From contig DATAPD010000055.1 in NCBI GenBank assembly GCA_036265385.1, positions 186,001-250,000 of the forward strand: DNA of 64,000 nucleotides, given 5' to 3'. Shown here piece by piece: positions 58,584 through 64,000 of this stretch. The stretch is from DATAPD01 sp036265385. Its GTDB lineage: Bacteria; Acidobacteriota; Terriglobia; Terriglobales; Acidobacteriaceae. The notes under the pieces were generated by a model. The model did no database searches. It saw nothing but the letters and a program-made list of their open reading frames with translations, and had not been told where the DNA came from. A program made the position numbers and the translations under genes. Position 1 is the first letter of the stretch; every line of letters begins with the position of its first letter.

Positions 58584-58937
58584 TCAGCGGCGGAGCGCCA
58601 ATGCAGTGGGATGTGTTGGTTCGTAAATCCCGACTTTTCCTCCGCCGGGAAGGGCAAAGCTGGCAAGTTTGCCCCAACGCTGTTCGGTCACCTCGGAGAC
58701 CTGAACATTCTTAGATGAAAGCTCCTTCAAAGTTGCCGCGATGTCATCGCACATAAAGTAGATTGCCTGTTGGTCATTGCTCTCCGATTCATGAAACGCC
58801 GCCTCACAGGGCGGCATCGCGAAAATCAACCAGCCATGACCGGCATCGACACAAGGGAGTTGAAGCACGTCGCGGAAAAAGGCCCGGTCTGCTTCGGCGT
58901 CTTTCGTATAGACAACTACATGAGCCCCGTTTATCAC
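58584..58937 (-). CDS. VOC (glyoxalase/bleomycin-resistance fold) protein, 117 aa
   Basis: The GTG at 58937 is chosen because GGGGAGA lies 7 bases upstream; the longer frame to 59078 overlaps the HAD gene. Single VOC domain with the paired beta-alpha-beta units: VINGAHVVVYTKDAEADRAFFRDVLQL and AIYFMCDDIAATLKELSSKNVQ, with His6 and two later Glu/Asp as possible metal ligands (AAFHESESNDQ). Could be a lactoylglutathione lyase-like, dioxygenase-like or antibiotic-binding protein. Ends next to the HAD gene on the same strand. Confidence 0.8.
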   Translation of the reverse strand: MINGAHVVVYTKDAEADRAFFRDVLQLPCVDAGHGWLIFAMPPCEAAFHESESNDQQAIYFMCDDIAATLKELSSKNVQVSEVTEQRWGKLASFALPGGGKVGIYEPTHPTALALRR

Positions 58938-59028
58938 GGTTATATCTCCCCTTTTGAGTAGTAATTCAGCCCCAGGGTGGTCACTGAGATAAATCTTCCA
59001 AACATACCTTGCTGCACTGCTTATTGGT

Positions 59029-59718
59029 TCACGACGCTGCCGCCCGCATTTCCTCGAAAGAATAATCAAGCAACTCACCGATGCGTTCGATGGTGATGTC
59101 CGGGCGCGGATACTTAGCGACTTCGACCGCGTTGAGCGCGTAGTGTCCCTGGCGCGGGAAAACGGTGGTCACGCGAGGTCCCCAGAATTTTTTGACGGCC
59201 GATAGAAGGCGAACCTTGTCATCGATCATGACGAAATGTTTGGCGTTAAAGCGCGCTTCCACGTCGTCGAGCTCGTGTTCTTTATGGACATAGATGAGGA
59301 CGTTTGAACCGAAGACATCGCCGAGGCCCGAGCGGTCGACCTTGCGCGGCTGGAACACGACATCGCCATCACTGACGATAACGATCGGGCCCCACTGCTT
59401 GACGTGCTCGACGGCATCGAGCGAGTTGGGATAAAGCCGGTTCGCGAACGGGTAGTTGATCATGAAGTGCGAGACTTCCAGCAGACGGGGATCGCGAGGA
59501 TGTTCGACTCGATAGCGCTGGAGAGCTCCGAGATAGTCGGCATAGCCCAGTTCGGTTCGAAGCTGCTCGAAGATGCCCCAGTAGCGCTTTTGCTGGTCGA
59601 ATCCGACGTGAACTTCGAGATGGTGGCGTAGGTCGTCGGTCACATGGTCGTTGTCGAGCAGCGTGTTATCGATGTCGAACAGGAAGGCTACTGGATAGGT
59701 CGGGCTATCCTTGCGCAT
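59029..59718 (-). CDS. HAD-superfamily hydrolase, 229 aa
   Basis: Nucleophile motif FLFDIDNTLLDND (D15 and D17), motif II IVIVSDGDVVF, motif III region PRKVDRSG/KHEHEL and motif IV FVMIDDKVRLLSAVKK. The helical cap (about 25-95) suggests a phosphatase for a small phosphorylated substrate. Acidobacterial and cyanobacterial relatives are unassigned. ATG has GGAGGAT upstream (59722-59728 on the minus strand). 92 bases separate it from the VOC gene on the same strand. Confidence 0.85.
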   Translation of the reverse strand: MRKDSPTYPVAFLFDIDNTLLDNDHVTDDLRHHLEVHVGFDQQKRYWGIFEQLRTELGYADYLGALQRYRVEHPRDPRLLEVSHFMINYPFANRLYPNSLDAVEHVKQWGPIVIVSDGDVVFQPRKVDRSGLGDVFGSNVLIYVHKEHELDDVEARFNAKHFVMIDDKVRLLSAVKKFWGPRVTTVFPRQGHYALNAVEVAKYPRPDITIERIGELLDYSFEEMRAAAS

Positions 59719-59941
59719 TCGATCCTCCGGGCGAGACGAGAGAAATGCATTCTTTCATAAAGCGTGGGCGAGGATAGAAGAGAGCAGCGGCCTGTGGAAA
59801 TCCATGTGGAAAAAGTGGACAAAGATGGAATCGGAGGAACTACTGTGGCCTTTTGCAGCAGTTGGCCGCGTGGTAAGGTGTCCGCGATCAAAACAACCCT
59901 GCCGCGGCGATCTCAGTTCGCCCCAAGAAAGAGACTGAACG

Positions 59942-60175
59942 ATGGAGCATATCGATCCAGCGAAAGCCAAGGTGTTAGACCAGATTCGCGCCGGTAAGCC
60001 GTGCTCGTTTTGTCAGGAAAAAGATCCGAAATTCGCGCAACGCCCGGCGCTAGATCAGTTGGTCGCCGGAGCTCAGCACTGCGCCCATGCCCACGTGACC
60101 GAGGATGGCTATATCCGACACCGGATCGTCGAGCTTGGCGAACTTAAGGTGCGGTTCCAGGTTGCCGCGGCCTGA
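59942..60175 (+). CDS. Small CxxC hypothetical protein, 77 aa
   Basis: ATG with AAGAAAGAGA upstream. PCSFCQEKDPKF (about residues 20-31) has a CxxC and a His-rich QHCAHAHVTEDGYIRHR later, so it may bind a metal such as zinc. Unrecognised. Single gene; 60176-60379 downstream has no supported gene. Confidence 0.6.
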   Translation: MEHIDPAKAKVLDQIRAGKPCSFCQEKDPKFAQRPALDQLVAGAQHCAHAHVTEDGYIRHRIVELGELKVRFQVAAA

Positions 60176-60379
60176 GGGAGCCTCAGGAGTTAAGAATCAA
60201 AGGTGTAATAAGTGGGAGAGAGGCGGCGAGCTTCTCAACCAAGTGGGACATTTCTTTCATCCGAACCCGTTTTGCGGCGGCTTCCCCTTTTCGAATCAGG
60301 TTTTCCAGCACCCATTGTGATCGATTGACCCGATTCCTTTCGCGCTCGGCTAAAATAGATGTTCCCTTTGGAAACGCCG

Positions 60380-61039
60380 ATGAGTGGAAACGGGAACCCA
60401 ACCAAGCCCCCTATCTATGTGTCCTTGACCGGACTGCCGCTGCGAATTGAGCTGCACTGGCCTTTTCAGAAATCGACGGCCGGAGCGGACTTCTGGACCT
60501 TGCACGGCGAAATCCGTTTGGCGAATTCCCCAGAGTTGCGCGCCCTGGTGGCGGTAAATCTGTCGACGACGCTGCGAGAGGTGATGCCCTCCGTCGAGCC
60601 GAAAGATGCGGAAGGATCGATCATCAATGCGCTGCGGAAGGAAGTGGATAAGAAGCAGCTGGAGTTTTTGAAATCGGCAAAGCTGGTGCCAGTCCATTTT
60701 TCGAGCCGACATTACAGTTTCAAGCGCAACAAGTGGGTTTTCGAGCGAGGGACGGAAGATGAGATCCGGGCGCTGATCGAGAGGAAAATTTATTGGCATA
60801 CGAAACTGGAGGGTGGCGATGTTTGGTTGGGGGATTCCACGGAAGCGCAGTATGTTGATATTGAGTTAGACCATTTCGTCGAGTTGGCGAACAAGTTAGC
60901 GGGGCAGGGTTTGTTCAAACTGGAGCGGCGGTACGCGACTGCGCTTCCGGCATTGATGGCCCAAGGGGATCGGTTCGAAAGCGAGGCGGCCACTGCGCTG
61001 CAAGCTTTGGAAAAGAAACACGCTTTCGAGCGGGGATAG
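60380..61039 (+). CDS. Conserved hypothetical protein, 219 aa
   Basis: The ATG at 60380 has GGAAACG upstream; an in-frame ATG at 60359 is preceded by TAAAAT only 2 bases away and is less likely. Soluble alpha/beta protein, acidic-basic mixed, with SLTGLPLRIELHWPFQKSTA, LVAVNLSTTLREVMPSVEP, HFSSRHYSFKRNKWVFERG and a C-terminal DRFESEAATALQALEKKHAFERG. I do not know the family; it looks conserved and ordinary. Confidence 0.7.
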   Translation: MSGNGNPTKPPIYVSLTGLPLRIELHWPFQKSTAGADFWTLHGEIRLANSPELRALVAVNLSTTLREVMPSVEPKDAEGSIINALRKEVDKKQLEFLKSAKLVPVHFSSRHYSFKRNKWVFERGTEDEIRALIERKIYWHTKLEGGDVWLGDSTEAQYVDIELDHFVELANKLAGQGLFKLERRYATALPALMAQGDRFESEAATALQALEKKHAFERG

Positions 61040-61048
61040 AAAGAACTT

Positions 61049-61076
61049 TAGATTTGAGATTGTAGATTTCAGATTG
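61049..61076. repeat. Word-like imperfect tandem repeat (TAGATTTGAGATTG type)
   Basis: TAGATTTGAGATTGTAGATTTCAGATTGG, two and a half copies of a 14-base word in the spacer after the gene at 60380; split here for length into TAGATTTGAGATTG and TAGATTTCAGATTGG. Confidence 0.5.
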
Positions 61077-61205
61077 GCGCTGGGTGAGTTCTTGTCGAAA
61101 ACGTTGGTAACTCACTAGCTTGGCTATTGTAAAAATTGCTGGCTAATCTGAGGTCCGACTGCATCGAATCTTCCAAGAGCTGGGGCTGAGGCAAAAAGGG
61201 GAAAC

Positions 61206-61802
61206 ATGATCAAGACGATTGCGTCTTTGTTATTGGGGCTGGGCAGTTTGATTGGCGGATACGCGTTGGCGGAAGTGCAGGGGACGCCGGATGTATTGCG
61301 TCCGCCGAAAGGCGCGCAAGTGGCGATCGTTGTATTCGAAGATCTGCAATGCCCGGATTGCCGTCGAGCCGCGCCATTGCTGGCTGAAGCCGGACGCACG
61401 TACAAGATTCCAGTGGTGCGGCATGACTATCCGCTGCCCATGCATAACTGGTCGATGCAGGCCGCGATCCTGGCGCGGTACTTCGATACCAAGTCGAAAA
61501 CCACAGGCAACGAATTTCGCGATTACATCTTTGAGCATCAGCTGGAAATCAATCCTGACAACCTGCGCAGTTACGCAGAGAAGTTTGCGGCCGAGAAAAA
61601 GGTCGATCTGCCATTTGTGGTCGATCCCGATGGGAAGTTGGCGGCACTCGTGAACGCGGATAAAACTCTTGGTACGAGCATTCATTTGGAGCACACGCCG
61701 ACGATTTACGTTGTGAGCAACAAGCGGACCGGCAAGCCATTTGTGGAAGTAGTGGACCGAAGCCAGCTCTATGCGCTGATCGACAGCATGAAAAAAGAAT
61801 AG
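61206..61802 (+). CDS. DsbA/DsbG-like secreted thioredoxin-fold protein
   Basis: 198 residues. Signal peptide about 1-22 (LLLGLGSLIGGYALAE). Thioredoxin_4-type domain with FEDLQCPDCRRAAPLLAEAG (C49-P-D-C52), a helical insert and the cis-proline HTPTIYVVSN (about 160-168). It should make or shuffle disulfides in periplasmic proteins. AAGGGGAAAC precedes the ATG. Single gene. Confidence 0.88.
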   Translation: MIKTIASLLLGLGSLIGGYALAEVQGTPDVLRPPKGAQVAIVVFEDLQCPDCRRAAPLLAEAGRTYKIPVVRHDYPLPMHNWSMQAAILARYFDTKSKTTGNEFRDYIFEHQLEINPDNLRSYAEKFAAEKKVDLPFVVDPDGKLAALVNADKTLGTSIHLEHTPTIYVVSNKRTGKPFVEVVDRSQLYALIDSMKKE

Positions 61803-61954
61803 AGCGTCAAAAAACCCGTTCTAGGAGCTTTGACGGACACCCTGCATGCATGAGACCTGATGCGCTTCGGGACGGAGCTTCTAACTAAACATCCAAAGGT
61901 TTCTCCTCGCGCTACAATCAGGCAAACCCAGCTCTATTTCGCACGAGGAGTTCC

Positions 61955-62689
61955 ATGCGGGCTATTTTGTTCGGCACCGTTCTCATCGTTTCTCTTACCA
62001 CCTATTCCACTGCTCAAATCGATGAAATCCTGGAAAAGGCGGGTGATGCACTCTCGCATCAGAATGCAGCCAGCCTGAGCGACAGCAAGATCACAGCGGG
62101 CCTCAAGCAGGCGCTCGAAATCAGCACCGGGAAAGCGGTTTCTCTGACCGGAAGGCCAGATGGCTTCTTCAAGAATCAGGCGATCAAAATTCTTTTACCG
62201 CCGAAGCTGCAGACCGTTGCCAAGGGCATGCGGATGTTCGGTATGGGCGCCCAAGTGGACGAACTCGAGCTAGGAATGAATCGCGCGGCAGAGCAGGCAG
62301 CACCCGAAGCAAAGCGGATCTTCCTCTCCGCACTCAAACAGATGACCTTCGACGATGCGCGGCGGATTCTTCAGGGAAGCGATACAGCTGCTACCGAGTA
62401 CTTCAAGAGAACGAGCACGGCGGACCTTACGACCGCCTTCTCCCCGATCGTGCATCGCTCGATGGAGCGTGTCGGTGTCGTCCAGCAGTACAACCAGGTC
62501 ATCCACAGCGCGCCGGGCGGCACGGCTCTGGCAGGACAATTCGATCTGGATAAGTACGTTGTCGGCAAAACACTCGACGGTCTTTTCTACATGCTCGGAC
62601 AGGAAGAGATTCAAATCCGCAAAAATCCAGCCGCTCAGACGACCGCATTGCTGAAAGAAGTATTCGGGGCCGTTGCCGGGAAGAGGTAA
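61955..62689 (+). CDS. DUF4197-family secreted protein
   Basis: 244 residues. GAGGAG 5 bases before the ATG at 61955. Signal peptide about 1-20. DUF4197 body with LSDSKITAGLKQALEISTGKAVS, DGFFKNQAIKILLPPKLQTV, AKRIFLSALKQMTFDDARRIL and the ending LDGLFYMLGQEEIQIRKNPAA. Function unknown; found in many Gram-negative bacteria. Followed 5 bases later by the DUF4431 gene, probably co-transcribed. Confidence 0.88.
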   Translation: MRAILFGTVLIVSLTTYSTAQIDEILEKAGDALSHQNAASLSDSKITAGLKQALEISTGKAVSLTGRPDGFFKNQAIKILLPPKLQTVAKGMRMFGMGAQVDELELGMNRAAEQAAPEAKRIFLSALKQMTFDDARRILQGSDTAATEYFKRTSTADLTTAFSPIVHRSMERVGVVQQYNQVIHSAPGGTALAGQFDLDKYVVGKTLDGLFYMLGQEEIQIRKNPAAQTTALLKEVFGAVAGKR

Positions 62690-62694
62690 CTGGA

Positions 62695-63144
62695 ATGTGG
62701 AGGCGACTTCCATCCGTGCTCATGCTCGCTGTAGTGAGCATTACAAACGTTGCTGCGCTTGCTCAATCGAAGTCGAGTGAGGGTTGCCTGTCGTACGAGC
62801 CCACGGTGGTAAGCCTGAAGGGGAAGCTCGTCCGGAAAACGTTTCCAGGTCCTCCGGAATATGAAAGCATCCGCAAAGGGGATAGGAAAGAAACCTACTG
62901 GTTCATCGAGCTGGAGCGCCCCGTTTGCGTTAATGAAGACCCGGAACAGCCTGATATAAACGCGGCATACGATGACATACCAGAGATTCAGCTTGCGGTA
63001 GATCCTGCTCAATATCTCCGATACAAAGCCCTGGTCGGACGAGAAGTGCTGGCATCTGGAACCTTGTTGGGAGAGTTCAACGGACACCACCACACGGCGG
63101 TTTTCCTGATGCTGAAAGACATTCAAAAGCTTCCAGCGCGTTGA
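62695..63144 (+). CDS. DUF4431-family secreted protein
   Basis: 149 residues. Signal peptide about 1-23. DUF4431: CLSYEPTVVSLKGKLVRKTFPGPPEYESIRKGDRKETYWFIELERPVCVN, seen as LKGKLVRKTFPGPPEYESI and ETYWFIELERPVCV, then LRYKALVGREVLASGTLLGEFNGHHHTAVFLML. Function unknown. 5 bases after the DUF4197 gene; AAGAGGTAACTGG just before the ATG may act as its ribosome-binding site. Confidence 0.85.
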   Translation: MWRRLPSVLMLAVVSITNVAALAQSKSSEGCLSYEPTVVSLKGKLVRKTFPGPPEYESIRKGDRKETYWFIELERPVCVNEDPEQPDINAAYDDIPEIQLAVDPAQYLRYKALVGREVLASGTLLGEFNGHHHTAVFLMLKDIQKLPAR

Positions 63145-63175
63145 TTAATGCGTGTGGAATGCGACAACGAGGCGG

Positions 63176-64000
63176 TTAACGGCCTTTAGTGCGAACGTCG
63201 AAGCCGGGTAGCACTGGCGTATCGTCTGAAACGATCTCCACCTTAGTCACGTTCTCTCCCTGATTCCCGTTGCCATTCGATGCAGCGCTTTCCGTGACTT
63301 TTACCGTCACCGCTTCAGTTTGCTGCGCTTGGTTCGGACCAGCATCCGCGGCTGCTGGCTTTTCCAAATAGCGCTTGCTGTTGAGAAGCGGACGGCCGAG
63401 GCTCGAGTTATAGGAAGTCCACGGGCTCTCGAGATCGACTTCGCGCGCGAATTGAGCGCGCATGCTCTCCATCTTGGAATCGAGATCGTCGAGATAATGA
63501 AGCATCAGCGCTTCCGGAAACATGGGAAGCTTCGGCGATCCGAACTCGTACTGGCCATGATGGCTGATGATCATGTGCTCGAGGAGCGTCTTCGTCTCCT
63601 CTGGGAAACCGGGAATGAGTACAAGTTTTGCCTGCAACATCTCCAACTCGATGATCATGTGCCCGAGCAACTGTCCGCGAGAGGTGTAAGAGAACGAGCG
63701 GTTATAGGTAAGCTCGTGGATTTTCCCGATGTCATGCAGGAACGCACCTGTCATCAGGAGGTCCCGGTTGATCTGGGGATAGTTCTGGCTGACCAGTTCG
63801 CAGGAACGAAATAACGAGACGACGTGGTCCAAAAGACCGCCGATGTAGGCATGGTGCAAAGTCTTTGCGGCGGGAGCAGAGCGGTATCGCTCGGCAATTT
63901 CCGGATCACTCATAAACAACTGAACCAGCGTTCGAAGGTTCGCGTCTTCGAATCCCGCTATGTAGGCGGCGAGTGTGGACCACAGCTCATCGATATTTTT
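63176..64000 (-). CDS. yhaM: YhaM-type HD-domain 3'-5' exoribonuclease (5' end cut by window edge)
   Basis: The frame stays open to the window edge (274 residues visible), starting beyond 64000, where the OB-fold part of YhaM would lie. Visible: NIDELWSTLAAYIAGFEDANL, ERYRSAPAAKTLHHAYIGGLLDHVVSL (HD motif first His), GAFLHDIGKIHELTY (HD), ISHHGQYEFGSPK and LHYLDDLDSKM. The C-terminal 60 residues are a poorly conserved Ala/Val/Thr-rich tail. It would degrade RNA or DNA oligonucleotides from the 3' end. Symbol by family resemblance. Confidence 0.88.
   Translation of the reverse strand, partial: KNIDELWSTLAAYIAGFEDANLRTLVQLFMSDPEIAERYRSAPAAKTLHHAYIGGLLDHVVSLFRSCELVSQNYPQINRDLLMTGAFLHDIGKIHELTYNRSFSYTSRGQLLGHMIIELEMLQAKLVLIPGFPEETKTLLEHMIISHHGQYEFGSPKLPMFPEALMLHYLDDLDSKMESMRAQFAREVDLESPWTSYNSSLGRPLLNSKRYLEKPAAADAGPNQAQQTEAVTVKVTESAASNGNGNQGENVTKVEIVSDDTPVLPGFDVRTKGR

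Noticed and set aside
60183..60401. 72-residue minus-strand frame with a ribbon-helix-helix-like look (NRVNRSQWVLENLIRKG)
   Set aside because: It overlaps the start of the gene at 60380, has no ribosome-binding site, and the likely protein part has no start codon of its own; at most a remnant.
1..64000. tRNA genes, rRNA, CRISPR arrays, riboswitches
   Set aside because: I scanned by eye for TTCGAAT/TTCGAAC-type arms with CCA ends, regularly spaced identical repeats and known riboswitch cores and found none; a tRNA or riboswitch could still be missed without a covariance search.

Overview
The window looks like the chromosome of an acidobacterium (Acidobacteriota, probably a Terriglobia/Koribacter-type soil organism). 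This is inferred from content, not from a marker gene: moderately high G+C, a ToxR-like regulator fused to a TolB-type propeller, a PilX-like pilin fused to a beta-helix, a Cys-rich protein resembling small families I associate with this phylum, many secreted proteins of unknown function, and spacers full of short word-like imperfect repeats. No rRNA, tRNA, CRISPR array, prophage, recognisable transposase or plasmid origin was seen. About 65 genes are called; both ends cut through genes (chorismate synthase on the left, a YhaM-type HD exonuclease on the right).

Layout. 1-9 kb: aroC, a NarL/LuxR response regulator without a kinase neighbour, a haloacid-dehalogenase-like hydrolase, a glycine-zipper lipoprotein, a DinB-fold protein, a translationally coupled cytochrome b561 / Tat-exported molybdopterin oxidoreductase pair, a free-standing EF-G domain III-V protein with no GTPase domain, and a membrane-anchored SpoIIE phosphatase. 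10-14 kb: a frameshifted secreted protein gene, a TonB-like protein and a two-gene GMC dehydrogenase operon. 14.7-18.5 kb: a four-gene minor pilin operon (FimT/GspH, PilV, PilW, PilX). 18.7-26.4 kb: cupin, tilS, amino-acid permease, esterase, ogt, OmpA-like protein and a PQQ-type sugar dehydrogenase. 26.4-31.5 and 46.9-49.2 kb: isolated, mostly unrecognised genes interleaved with copies of a new-looking ~35-bp repeat. 31.7-46.8 kb: asnB, secreted proteins, a dGTPase, a large TPR protein and purH. 49.4-64 kb: an Asp-box propeller, an M13 metallopeptidase, the trehalose operon otsB-otsA, and small conserved families (DUF2911, PilZ, DUF4230, VOC, HAD, thioredoxin fold, DUF4197, DUF4431).

How genes work together. 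The cytochrome b561 and molybdoenzyme probably pass electrons across the membrane; the GMC flavoprotein and its small subunit form a periplasmic sugar or alcohol dehydrogenase; the four pilins would make a tip complex for a type IV pilus encoded elsewhere; OtsB and OtsA make trehalose by the UDP-glucose route.

The least expected signals are (1) the dispersed repeat with core TGAGTGTAATGGCGAT, seen at eight places, nearly always next to the 3' end of a lone gene, in one place holding the stop codons of two convergent genes; (2) the truncated EF-G paralogue; and (3) several kinds of hairpin and word-like repeats in the spacers.
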